DNA of 64,000 nt from Galeruca laticollis (lineage: Eukaryota; Arthropoda; Insecta; Coleoptera; Chrysomelidae). Positions 43,471-55,112 of this stretch are shown piece by piece. How positions within the stretch are numbered: the first letter of the stretch is position 1; every line of letters begins with the position of its first letter. The notes beneath the pieces were generated by a model that saw only the letters and a program-made list of their open reading frames with translations, was not told the DNA's origin and searched no databases. The position numbers and the translations under genes were made by a program. The stretch lies in the NCBI GenBank assembly GCA_963921935.1, contig OY998175.1:263617709-263681708 (forward strand). Reading direction: 5' to 3'.

Positions 43471-45303
43471 TTCACAGATAGTGAAATATTTTTTTTTAAT
43501 AAAGGTTTAAAGTACAGCATACCCCCAAAATTAACGAATAATATTGAACAAATTATAGCTACAGAGTCAGAAATATCTTTAAAATCTAATTCAAATAATT
43601 TTCTTTAGGAGAAATTAAAAATTGCCGATTTAATCAAAAATATTGAACCGTAACAAAATCTGATAAGGGGAATACAACTGTCATTTTGACAACTGAAAAT
43701 TATGATTCAAAAATATATAACTTCATAGAATCTAGCGATGTGAACGTTCTTAAAGCAGACCCAACAATAAAATCTAATAATAATGTGAGGGATATTGTTA
43801 ATAGTTCAAATTATCTTTTACGTGATTACGAAAGGAGATCTATCATACATAAGAATCCTCATTGTCCACAATTATATGGAACCGTTAAATTACATAAAAT
43901 ATCGAAACCAATTAGACCTGTAGTTTCTTATGTTAATACTCCTAATAATATATTGGCAAAGAGGCTTAACAATATACTTAATAGTTACGGATATGCATCT
44001 CAGTACTCAATTAGGAATTCAATAGAACTAATTAAAAAGTTGAGAGCAATCAACTTGCAAGAACTATTAACTTATTTCGTTTGATGTTACTAATATGTTC
44101 ACTAAAATTCCTCCTAAATAATGTATAATACTTGTGAGAAAATTAATAGAAGATAAAAATATCAGTCCAAGAATAATATCAGATATACTTAATTTATTTG
44201 AGGTTTATATTAATCAGAATTATTTCACTTTTGACAATAAAATATAAATTCAAAATGAAAATGTACCAATGGGAAGCCCTATATCACCTATTTTGGCAAA
44301 CATTTTCATGGACAATTTTGAAAGAAAGATCTTTGAAAGTAATATTTCGAAAAATATTTTATTTTGGTATAGATATGTAGATGACATATTAGCTTGTTTT
44401 ATGGGTAGTGAACGACAATTAGATGTATTTTTCAACCACATTAATAATTTACACCCAAAAATTAAATTCACATTAGAAATTGAAGAAAATAGCTCAATAA
44501 ATTTTCTTGATTCAAAAATTCAAAGAGTTAATAATGTACTTGATTATTCAATTTACCGAAAACCAACACACACTGATGTGACAATTCCATATTGTTCCAA
44601 TCACCCCATGTCACATAAACAAGCGGCATATAATTCAATGATTCATGGAGCTTTTTCAGTTCCTATGAACAAATGTAATTTTGATAGAGAGATTAATACA
44701 ATTAGACAAATAGCAACATTCAACGGTTATCCATTACATATGATAAATAAGCTAATTAATAAAAAAGAGGAAAAAGTGGCATTACAACTAATATTTCCTA
44801 AACATATTGATGAAACAAAAACTTATAAAGCCATCACATATGCAGGAAACATTTCTAATAATATTTCAAAGATATCTTCAGCAACGAATACAACAATTTC
44901 TTTTAAAACAAAGAAGTAACGTTAGAACACATTGTTAAATGTAAAAACAAAAATAACGAAATTGACGAAATCAGGTTTATATAAACTCAAATGTCCAGAA
45001 TGTAATGCTGTCTATTTGGGTCAGACCCTTAGAAATTTAGAAATCCGATACAGTGAACACTTACAAGCCTACATATTAAAACAACCAGATAAATTCTACC
45101 ACACAAAACATCTACTTGACACCAATCATTCATTGACACCTAACACAGAACTAGAAGTATTGCATATTTGTGAAAAGAAACAAGAACTGGATTTTCTTGA
45201 AGAATTGGAAATTAGAAAACAATTAAGAAAACCACAATATGAAGTTGTCAATGAACAGATAAATCTAGGGAGTTCTTCACTAATAAATTGTCTTCTTAAG
45301 TGA
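43471..45303 (+). pseudogene. PLE-C: RT with GIY-YIG endonuclease, broken
   Basis: 5'-truncated; it begins at the NFTDSEIEF equivalent. Frames in order: 43686-44084 (ENYDSKIYNFIESS to ELIKKLRAI), a short broken motif A region, 44269-44919 (MGSPISPILANIFMDNFE, WYRYVDDILACF, thumb and linker) and 44932-45303 (GLYKLKCPECNAVYLGQ, SEHLQAYILKQ, LEELEIRKQLRKP). The box YVDD and the nuclease core are intact. Frameshifts occur near 44060 and 44920. The 3' untranslated region continues to 45705, ending ggtcgagaca like PLE-B. Confidence 0.88.
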
Positions 45304-46264
45304 TAATTGTAAACATCAGCAGATATAGTTTTCCTGGTTTTCTATATCATTGCACAGGTATACTGATCTTAATTGGAAAAATGATATCCAGGATATCACC
45401 ATAGGGCTAATAATATCTAAGCTTCAATATTTGTAATATCGCATCTTCTTATTTTTTCTATTAACATATATTAAGTCACAAGCTAGGTCACCTCTTGGTC
45501 TAGCCAAGAATAACTACTAAACATCAGGTAGGCATCAAATGAAATGTAACTTCTGTCATTCTGACGATGATATTGATTTATCGGAATCATTGTCAATTTC
45601 TTAAAATTTTCAACAATTTTTATCATATTCTGGAATAATCTAGAAATAGTGAGTTTAATTTAAAACACTAATATGAGTAGATTCCACGAAGTAAGGGTCG
45701 AGACAATTAATTTCATAGATTTAATTATCGAGATTTTCCATTATAATCGAGTAACAGAATATATTATTTGCTGAAGAAATAAGAGCATTTGAAGTAAAGA
45801 AATCCACATAAAATTCACCGATTTGTTATCGTTATTCTATTGAATTATGGAATTGAAATGTAGGATAATTTAAGAATGATGTGACGAATCGAATCGATTA
45901 CCAGATGATGAATAAGGTTCTGAACCCCTTAGTTTTTGGTCTAAATGAGAAATAGTTATTTATGTAACAAGTGTGTAAAGTAGCCTGTTCTCGACGACAA
46001 TCACATGAGTCGAAAAGAGGCCTTTACACACGAAGTGCATACACTATTTTCTCTCTACCGAAAGTTTTATCAAAATACGGAAGTTTAGTAGTAATTTTCT
46101 ATACGCACTTGAGTAGTTTTAATTTTTCTTTAGAAGAAACTATACCGCTTTTATTGATTCCTAATAAAATATATTATATATTGATTAATATTTTGAACAT
46201 TTTAATCAAAATTACAACAAATTAACAAAACAACAGACGAATTCAATTATTAACAATACTAATA

Positions 46265-46477
46265 TTAAAGGTGCAATTTGTGAACTCTGACGAAATTTTC
46301 GGAATATTTTGTTATTTTATTATTCCTATACCATTCTTCAAACAAATTGTATTGTGTTTCGTAAATATTCACAGATTTGTGGGGCAATAAATCATTAGAA
46401 GCATTCTGTGCTACTTGTAATATGATAGATCCTGTATTTTCAAAATAATCTCCTGAGAGATCATCAAAGGGATCCAT
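46265..46477 (-). pseudogene. Tyrosine-recombinase (Crypton-like) N-terminal fragment
   Basis: ATG 46477 reads MDPFDDLSGDYFENTGSII, NDLLPHKSVNIYETQYNLF and EEWYRNNKITKYSENFV, then drifts out of frame and stops. This is the typical start of the insect Crypton-like family (acidic N-terminus, LPxKSxxxYExxYxxFxxW, KxSENV). Only the first ~65 residues are present and the catalytic domain is missing. Confidence 0.65.
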
Positions 46478-46875
46478 CTTTTCAATTATATGTACCTACA
46501 TATTCCGTTTTCTAAGGAAAGAATCTGAAATAACATCATAGTTTCCTAAAAATGTTCAATACTTAAATAGAAATACTTTTGCTTACCCTAGGTATATTCG
46601 GAAGATCTCAATTTGGATTTTAAATGTCAGATTCAATGCACAAAGAAATTTTAGTCACTCATAGCCAACTTATAGGTACCTACCTATGCACTCTATTCTA
46701 TTTTTTTCCAGTACCCAATAATTATTATGTATGTACTTTACTGAATTCTATATGTTTCAATCTCTGATTTAAAGAAAACTCAGATCTAATATCCGTTTAT
46801 TACACCTACCTATATTTTCATAAGACTAGATAAAACTACATACAAATTGAAACTTTTTCTTTACGCAGAGTTTAT

Positions 46876-46941
46876 CTTTACGCACTAGTGCGTAAAGTAA
46901 AGTTTTACGCACTCGAAAGTGTGTCTAAAGTACGTACTTTA
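46876..46941. repeat. Cluster of tttacgcac palindromes
   Basis: A 22 bp perfect palindrome centred on cgcactagtgcg (46876-46897) is followed by ttttacgcactcgaaagtgt and the palindrome aagtacgtactt (46929-46940). A weaker relative lies at 6734-6810. Confidence 0.75.
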
Positions 46942-48429
46942 CGCACGGTTGTAGAAAAATATATTCTTCTCACGTTTGGTGATTCGTGCTTTAAATTACC
47001 TATTTACTGGGTAACGATATGGTGCGGTTAACTGAAAGCGATAAGATATTAGATGTAGAGTTTAGAGCTATATTTTTAGATTCAGATGAGCCTCCTAGAT
47101 TATCTAATGGAACCAATGAGTTGATCATAATCTAAATTGACAGGTGGCGGATGATTTTCTATAAACTCTTTGTAGGACAATGTTCTGTGTTTCTTGCTCA
47201 TTGTTTTTTTTAGTGATTTAGTGGTTTTGTAGTGGTTTCGAAAATAATTCTCCGACGGTGTTATCGCCATCAGGTATTGGAGTATCTTTTTGGGAATATA
47301 TGTTGTTTCCATTTCTGCTTCTTTATTGATTGATGTCGTGAGTGTCTCATGAGTAACTAAAGAGTCAATTGTAGAATTTTGAATGTTAATAATTTGTTAG
47401 TTTTTATTTAGCAGTTGACGATGGAGAAGTCAGTGAATGGATTTGGTTGCAGTTGTAGGAAATCGTGAAAAGTTTATGTTTGTTCATGAACTAGATGTAT
47501 TAGGTTCTTATTGGTTGGTAATATTGCTAAGTTGTGAGGCTATGGGTGACTGTAGTAGTAGTGGTAGTAACAGAGTTTGAATCAATGATGATAGCCACAA
47601 TTTGGAATTGAATATATTTCGCGGGATATTAGGAATACGTTCATAGCCTCCAATTGTGAATATTGGCTTGCAAATCTAGTCTGACAATGTTTTTGTTATC
47701 AAAATTCTCGAATTGTGAAATAATTTTTACTTGAATGTGCTAGCAAGTACTTATAAAGAAGTGGTTTTTGAACTGCCCCTTTGTCTGTTTTGAAATAACA
47801 GTTTCCCAATACGGATGTGATGACAAAATTAAAATATGTATCATTATACTCCTCATTTGAGCCTTTAGAGAGTAAACTATTACTATACAATCACTAAGAA
47901 TATCTTAAATAGCTGGAAAATATACTAAAATTCTAGTTAAGGTAGGTTTATTTTTATTCATCATATATTAGTCCACATAAAATATCTCACACAATATCAA
48001 CAAACCATAAATAAGTGATTGATATGAAGAAACAATCAAGGGCACATCTTGTGCACATCTAGTGTATCTAGCATCTTCTAAATTTTAATATTATAATAAC
48101 ATATGTAGACAGATTTGCTATAAAAGCGGAAAAAGTCGTTGATTGATATTAAAAAATCCAGAAGCTGTGAATTTTGGTTGTAACTCCCTGGAAAAATTTG
48201 CTAAACCATAAGTTTTCGCCGTGGCGCTCGTAGCTTCAAGAAAAACACATGCCTTTGTGAATTCCCCCGATCTTCTCTCCACTTTATTGAATGAGGCTAT
48301 TATTATGTTGCAATATAGCTAAAAATGATAGTCAATCAGTTAACTAATTTCTAATTTGTTAAATGTAGTCTTGGTATTCCTACCCATCCATCCACTAATT
48401 GGAGATATAAAAGTGAAGATAAATTATTA
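46942..48429. other. No gene recognised
   Basis: AT-rich DNA. Short frames at 47100-47312 (minus) and 47020-47130 (plus) have no recognisable domain. Confidence 0.45.
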
Positions 48430-49080
48430 TAAATAGTGCGGACAGATAGGTATACCGATAAATAAAAATATAATACATTCACTTCTTTTCGCGGACGATT
48501 AAATTATTTTTGCCCAAGACAAGGAGGACATAAGTATATGATAAGGAAGATCGGGAAGAAATTGTTAGTTGGTGCCTTACAATAAAAATGTTTGAAACTG
48601 AATACTTAAGTATCGTACAACTGGTTGCAAATTTAAATCTGCTACAGATATAATGAAGAAAATATTTCAAACGTTTTAGTACTTGAAAGCAAGTGTTCAC
48701 CTGATTGGTATTTGTTCAAGGAATATCGAAGTGAAGAAAATAATGAAAAAACTAGTTATAAAAAAGTACATGGATTGATATGGAATAACACAATTACCAA
48801 AGAATACAATTATTTTTCAAAGTATGATTTGAAATATTGTTTTATATGCAGCATTAATATGTACAATGACAACAACCGTCAGAAACAAAATAAGAGATGC
48901 GGAGCTAGGCTATTTTAGAAAATGTGTAAAGCTCACAAGACGCAATAAAATAAGAATAGAAGAAATATGGCAAATAATGAATGTTGAATGATCAATGACA
49001 AGAACGCTAGAAGCGGCATTCATTAAAATGTTATAGTCACGTACAGAGTAGGGCGGCCAGAGACAATTTTTTTTGGAAAA
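48430..49080 (+). pseudogene. LINE reverse-transcriptase remnant (FADD box)
   Basis: The plus strand reads LLFADD, a stop, then IIFAQDKEDIS, in place of the usual SLLFADDQV-AQDKED of RTE/jockey-like RTs. Later fragments follow: NEENISNVLVLESK, the frame 48712-48918 (YRSEENNEKTSYKKVHGL) and, after a shift, VKLTRRNKIRIEEIWQIM and SMTRTLEAAFIKM, which corresponds to the C-terminal RRQLxWYGHV region. Heavily decayed. Confidence 0.65.
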
Positions 49081-49782
49081 TTGAACTGGTATAGTCATAA
49101 AAAGTTGAAGGGTATTAATAAGTATTAGCTAATTTTTTTCGGAATTTTTGCTTTATTTTTAGCCGCGCCCCATAGACCTTAAGAAGTCAAAATTTTTAAG
49201 GTCATTTTTCGTTTTGGGTATAGCGGTAAAAAGTTAGGAATCAATGTATATAGTAACCAAAAAAAGATAGAGGAAATACAATAATTATTAACGGCGCCCC
49301 AGGTCCCATATAATATAAAATAACAGCTCTTCGCTTAAATAATTGACGGATTGTCTACTATTATCGCAATGATTGTTTTATTTTACATAATAATATGTTT
49401 TATCAATTACTAAACACAGAACTTTTCACGAGGAGGTAGCTATTTACCGATTTCCAGACATTTTTTAAAGGTGATGACAGACTTTCTATGAAGTGCTGCC
49501 ATTAAAATGTTGGTAGAAATATTCATTGTAAGAAGCGGTTCGGGTACAGTACATTTGTCCCAACGAATTCGATGTAGTCATTGGCATTCCAGTTGGAGGC
49601 GGGTATTTTAAATACCCTCAACTTCTCCGGATCTCTAGAATTCCTAGCCTTCAAAATACGACGAATCCCCAAGTTCTCTAATATGACACCGAGAATCTGC
49701 TATCAAGCGTTTATGCTAATAACATTATCAATACCATTATCAATAACTTCCTCTATTTCAATTGGAAGTTCTGTAGAGAGAC
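49081..49782. other. No gene recognised
   Basis: AT-rich DNA with no frames or ends that I can name. Confidence 0.45.
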
Positions 49783-51130
49783 TTATCTATTTCCATAAAT
49801 GATGCGCTCCATACTGACATAATGGTTTGTTTTTATGTTAAACCATATTGGCGAGTAGATTTTCATTACAAAATTGGTCAGTACAACCAAGGTTTCGGAA
49901 GACTCACTTGTTGAAATATATAGACGTAAGATTCTGTTAGCCATTGTCAACCATCGCACATGACTTAATTTTCCAGGATTTTTTTGCATAGCTCGTCAGG
50001 ATAAGTTCCGTTTGTTATAGCACAGCTTATTTGGTATAAGTACTGTTGATCGGTACTTAGAAGATCTTTTTCATCAACTTCTAGTAATTCAGTTTCAATT
50101 ACTTGAAATTGTTTTATGGGTCATTCTTCGCATGCTGTTAAAAGACATCCAATGGGTCCTGAAAATTATTGGGGTCTTTTAGATTTTCCATCCAAATCTT
50201 GAAGAATATGTCAAAGAGGTAACTCGTTGGCATGAAGGAAACATATCAGCGACAGAACGGGTTTTCCAATCTGAATTTCCATTAACATCATCACTCCACC
50301 TTTCCAACCCGTGTTTACATTGGTTCCATCACAACCAATTGCCTCAATAGATTTTGGGTCTACTGATTTAGCTTCTAAGCGAGATAATATATTTCTGACT
50401 CTATTAGCAGCTGTTCCAGGCCCCTCGATAGTTAAGTGATCAAAATACTTGCTTTCCGGCTCCTCTATAAGGGATACATGCTCTTATTGTCTAATAATGC
50501 GCCTCGCTTCGCTGAGTACGATAGTATGATCTTTTCTTCGGTCAAAATAAAGTGTTTCTAATTAACTTTTTGTGTCACAAATGGTTTGTAGTATTTTCCT
50601 TTTTTTGTACTTCCATTCTAATATTATTTTTATCAATTACATGACCTGGATTGTTTGAAAAAACGAAGCCAAAATATTCAAGGGTAGCGCTGGCAATTTT
50701 AGTTACTGTTCTGTGCGAGGTACCAGTCGTATCTACCATTTTTGCAACATTGGATAACGTAAGTCGCATTTGAGTTTAATTTTGTTTTTCCTCGATTGAT
50801 GCTAAATGTTTTTCCAGAGAGTAAGACTACTTGAAATCTGTATCTTCGGATACGTTGTCTTCTTCGCTGGAAGAGATATTTTTCAAATAGTCTTTTAGAG
50901 CTAAGTCAGATTCTTTGAAGACCTGAAGGTCGTGATTCTGGCGATGGTTGTCTCTGCTGTTCTTGTCTTTTTTGAATACTTTTGGTAATAATTTTATCTA
51001 CACTGCCAGTTTTCATCTTTTGGGGGCCCCTCTGATCGTTAGGGAATGCTTGCTCTAGCTTAGGTACTTCTCTTATTCTTTTCACACTTTCATGACTCAA
51101 AATCAAGACATTCACAAGAAAAAATATCAA
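49783..51130 (-). pseudogene. Decayed transposase-like gene of an unnamed family
   Basis: Collinear minus-strand pieces read: 51130-50906, a lysine-rich N-terminus; 50769-50575 (LTLSNVAKMVDTTGTSHRT, IASATLEYFGFVF, IDKNNIRMEVQKKE); about 50560-50330 (LYFDRRKDHTIVLSEARR, EEPESKYFDHLTIEGPGT); 50360-50140 (SIEAIGCDGTNVNTGWKGG, ICFLHANELPL); and 49989-49783 (NPGKLSHVRWLTMANRILRL, MKIYSPIWFNIKT). I recall a family of uncharacterised arthropod and cnidarian proteins with FDGRKDxT...GCDGTxxNTG...HARWLTxANRILRLY in this order, probably transposon-derived. I cannot name the superfamily. Many stops. Confidence 0.55.
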
Positions 51131-51719
51131 ACAGTTTTTGTGCTTCTAATTTAAAGTTTACCTGCTTTTCTTCGAGCGATACTGTTTTCCTACGTTTTAT
51201 TGGCTTTATCAAATTCCTATACTAGTATTCGTTTGTTTCCGACAGTAGACAAAGAAGCATGATTTGCCAAACTTGTTCAATTTCATTCGCGAGAATATTC
51301 ATAGCTTGCCATTTTGCTGGTTTCTGGTTGCTTACCTGAAACATTTGTCTAAACAAAAAAATAACACCTTATTCATCTTCATAAGTTGGAAGTACTGTCA
51401 TTCCAATATCCTGAGCGGTACCAAATATTGGATGCAGTTTTTTATCCCTTGTTTTAACTTTTTCTTCTTTTTTAATTGAATACACTGAATATTAGACACT
51501 GGGTATTGAACTTAACATTCTTCCTGTTTGTTTCGCGATAAATAAAGTTTATGACACAAAATATACAGTTATTGTTAATCCTACTAATCTACCGCTCTCA
51601 CAATAAACACTTATCCAATTTAAAATATACAGTTATCCCCCTACATTCCTCGTAATAAACGTCACACTTGCTATTGTGCCACATATAAATACGTCGTAGT
51701 ATTCTATGGCGTGTTTTGA
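51131..51719. other. No gene recognised
   Basis: AT-rich DNA between the pseudogene and the 3' end of PLE-E; may include PLE-E 3' untranslated sequence. Confidence 0.4.
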
Positions 51720-53170
51720 TAGTGCGGTGGTATTAGTTTTGTTATTTTTAATCTCATAAGAGTGTGAGTAGAAACGCTTATGTATGTATTGTTTAGTTTG
51801 CCCTATATATTTATATATAACTGCCCTATATATAATTCATTATCAATTTTTGGTTTTAATTTCGAAAAAAATTGTTTAGTTGTATTGTAAGGTTTGAACA
51901 TTTTTCTAATGTTTTCGGATACACCTTTTATGTATGGAAGGGGTATGTATTGACTACATTTATTAGTTTGTGAGCTGGTTATGCGTTGTTGGTTGTAAAA
52001 CTACACTCGTTTTTTGATGATAGGATCAACGAAAGCTTTTGGATAGTTACTCTGATAGAGAACTTCTTTGATTTTATCAATATTTTTTGGTTTATATTGA
52101 AGACTGGAAAGTTTTATAGCTCTATCTGCTAGGCCTGTAACAACACTACGTTTGTAAGTAACTGGAATATCAGAATTGAAATTTAAATATCGACCGGACC
52201 ATATATCTTTTCAAACCAACTAGTATTAATTTTTCCGGAAGTATGGTAGGAAATTGAGATATCGAGAAAATGTATGCAATTGTTTACTTCTTTCTCAAAC
52301 GTGAACGGAATTCTGGGATGATATGTATTGAAAGCATTCAAAAAATATTCTAACTCACTTTTGGGAATACAGAGAACACAGTCCTCTACATATCGTTTGT
52401 AAAAATGTGAAGTTAAATCAAGTCCTGAAATGACAGAGGTTTCAAGTTCTTCCATGACGAGAGCAGCAACGGTGGCAGAAACTGGAAATCCCATAGCTGT
52501 GCCGAAAATTTGAGAGAAGAAATCATTGTTGTATCTAAAAAATGTAGAGCTCAAACAAAATTGAACTCCATCTAAGACATTTTTTAATGACAAACTTGTG
52601 TGATTTTTAATGTTGTTCCAAACATTTTTTATACATTCTAATGCAAAATTTACTGGCATATTTGTATACAAAGAATTGACATCAAAAGAAACAAGAATAT
52701 GATCTTTTGGAATATTTTGCTTGCTAATAAAATCATGAAAGTGCCATGAATCTCTTATATAATATTGGTTTCTTCCAATAATATTAGAAATAATGTTAGA
52801 TAAGAATTTTGACAAATTATATGTAGGAGCACCAATATTGCTGATAATTGGTCGAAGTGGTATTCCAGGTTTATGGAGTTTTGGTAAACCGTAAATGAAA
52901 GGAGAAGTTCCATTATTACATATGAGTTTTAATTTTTCTTGTAACGAAATCTCTTTTGCATTAAACCATTTTTTGACTAAAATGTTTAGCTTATCTTGAA
53001 TTTTGTTTGTGGGATCTAATGCTTTTTTTTATATGTATTATTGTCATTTAGCAATGATGTAATTTTTTTATTGTATTCTGCCGCCAACTTGATAACAGTC
53101 TTGTCACATTTATCTGCTTTCAAAATAAGTATTTCAGAATTTCTTTGAATGAATTGTTTTGTTTCTTTTT
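51720..53170 (-). pseudogene. PLE-E: divergent Penelope RT with GIY-YIG remnant
   Basis: A second PLE subfamily. Pieces from the 5' end: ILILKADKCDKTVIKLAAEY (about 53060-53150), SPFIYGLPKLHKPGIPLRPI-like remnants, then the long frame 52815-52183. That frame has motif A LVSFDVNSLYTNMPV, motif B FGTAMGFPVSATVAALVMEE and the box RYVEDCVLCIP, in which the second catalytic aspartate of YVDD is Glu. HFLDISISYH follows. The 3' part (51720-51900) gives YIGQTKQYIHKRFYSHSYE, the GIY-YIG nuclease. Several shifts break the rest. Confidence 0.85.
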
Positions 53171-53190
53171 TGTAATGATTATATATAAAT

Positions 53191-53194
<4 letters not shown>

Positions 53195-53231
<37 letters not shown>
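53195..53231. repeat. (TA)n microsatellite
   Basis: TA tract between PLE-E and the 3' end of PLE-F. Confidence 0.95.
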
Positions 53232-53235
<4 letters not shown>

Positions 53236-53279
53236 GTTTTGTTTTTTTTTTCTTGAACCTTATTTCATTATATATTTTT

Positions 53280-55112
53280 TTTTGGAAAAATTTTTTCTTG
53301 GGATTGTAGGTTCCTAGTTGAACAAATCAAATAGTTTTTTTGGCTTTAATTAACATTTTTGTTTTTGTTAACGTTTCGGACATATCGTGTCCTTCATCAG
53401 AACATAATTCTACAAATAGATGACAAAAAATTACCAATTTATACATTACATATGTCTATCCTAAAAATAACTTACCATAAAACAAGAGCTTGGCGAGCGC
53501 ATGTTAAAATATGTTAAAATACACGAAAACAATCATTTTTATTAAAAACATTTAGTATCAATATAAAACCCACATACAACTGCCAGTACACTACATTATA
53601 TTATGACAATAATTACTTCTTAAAAGGAACAAAAATTTTTATTGTTAGTAAATAGAACTAGTTCTTTTTTTGTATTGTATTCAGTAATTGTGATGGAACA
53701 AGGTTTGTAATACACATCAATTTTTGTCTTTGAAAAAATTTTTTACTGATGTTATTATGGTATAAGGATTTAGAAATATTACAGGATGTCATTTCCTTTA
53801 TAGACAATGCACCGGAAAAGACATCTATTTGATTAAATTAACATAAATTTTTGATAAATTATTTGTGTCAGATTCAGCATTGATAGAATATGGGTTTTTT
53901 TGGATTTCTATCATTTCATAGACTTCTCTTTTTTTTGGTGGCTTTCAATTCTCAATATTTTTGTGCTGTCATAGTCAAATGTATGTTTGTGTTCAGAACT
54001 ATGATTTGTCAGGGCTGTTCTGTTTTTTTTTTATCATACTTGTGGCCATTTAGGCGGTTTTTAAGATATTGACTTGTCTGTCCAATATATACACCTTTAC
54101 AGTCTTTGCAAGGGATCTCATAGATGACATTGCTTTTTTTTTCTTTGGGAATTTTTGATTTTAGTTTACTGAAATTTGATTTTAAAAGATTATGTTCCTT
54201 GTGAGACACTGTTATGTTGTGATCTTTGAAAATGCTTCCAATTTTTTCTGAAAGTCCCGAAACGTATGGTGAAGAGAGATATTTTTCTGGGGTAAATTGT
54301 GTGAAATATTTTTATGTTGAGTTTGATTGTAATAGAGGTATATACGGTTTTTAAATATTGTATTAATTAGTTTACTTGGGTAATCATTTAGACAGAGAGC
54401 TTCTTTAGCTTTTTTTATGGCGTTCTCTCGGTATTCGTAATCAGAAAGTTTTATGGCTCGATCTGCGAGTCCTATGACAACTGATTTTTATTGAGACATC
54501 GGGTGTTGAGAATTAAAATTCACGTATCTAGACGACCAAGTATCTTTTGTGTACCATTCAGTTTTAATCGTGTTGTTAATGTGGTGAAGAGTTAAGTCTG
54601 AAAAATTTATTTTATTTTGTTGTTGTCTCTTAACAGTAAATTGGAATTTGTTGTGGAAGCTATTGAAATTGTCAAGAACATTTTCTACTTTGTTTACTGG
54701 TACTAGTGCTATACAATCATCAACGTACCTAAAGAAAAAAAGAACTTGGTACTCCAAGTTTCCAATTATGGATTCTTCCAGATCTTCCATAACCAGTTGT
54801 GCAATTGCGCTTGAGATAGATGCTCCCATTGCACAACCATCTGTTTGTTTGAAAAACCTCTTTCCATATACAAAATATGTAGAGTTTAATGTAAGGTTCA
54901 CCGCTTCCAAAAATTCATTAAGAGGTATGTCAGTATGTGATTCAATTTTATCCCATTTTTTTTATTACATTTCTGGCTAAGTCAAAGGGTATGTTTGTAT
55001 ATAATAGTATTACATCTAATGATATAAGTGTGTGATTATTTGGTAATACTATATTTTTAATTTTATTTTTAAAGTCGAAAGAATCTTTGATGTAATATTT
55101 GTTCTGGCCTAC
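53280..55112 (-). pseudogene. PLE-F: Penelope RT/GIY-YIG copy with hammerhead in 3' region
   Basis: 5'-truncated at 55112. Motif A appears as TLISLDVILLYTNIPFDLA (about 54985-55040). 54910-54488 holds TDGCAMGASISSAIAQLVME (motif B), RYVDDCIALVPVNKVE (active box) and a short thumb. After breaks, 54330-54009 gives SLPYVSGLSEKIGSIF-like sequence and the nuclease VIYEIPCKDCKGVYIGQ, YLKNRLNGHKYD. The 3' untranslated region runs to about 53280, contains a hammerhead motif and ends beside (TA)n. Confidence 0.85.
53366..53404 (-). ncRNA. Hammerhead ribozyme motif in PLE-F
   Basis: On the minus strand: stem I TGTT/AACA, core CTGATGA, stem II GGACA/TGTCC with loop CGATA, then GAAA, a self-complementary ACGT as a minimal stem III, and T as the cleavage-site base. 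All core nucleotides are present. PLEs are known to encode such minimal, possibly dimeric, hammerheads. Confidence 0.75.

Larger units (their letters stand above)
45971..46941 (-). mobile_element. Putative Crypton-like element with palindromic flanks
   Basis: A recombinase fragment (46265-46477) sits between a 60 bp hairpin at 45971-46031 (arms gtgtgtaaag...cctgttctcgac and gtcgaaaagaggcctttaca) and a block of tttacgcac palindromes at 46876-46941. The shared tgYgtaaag motif suggests that these are element ends. The limits are inferred, not proven. Confidence 0.4.
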
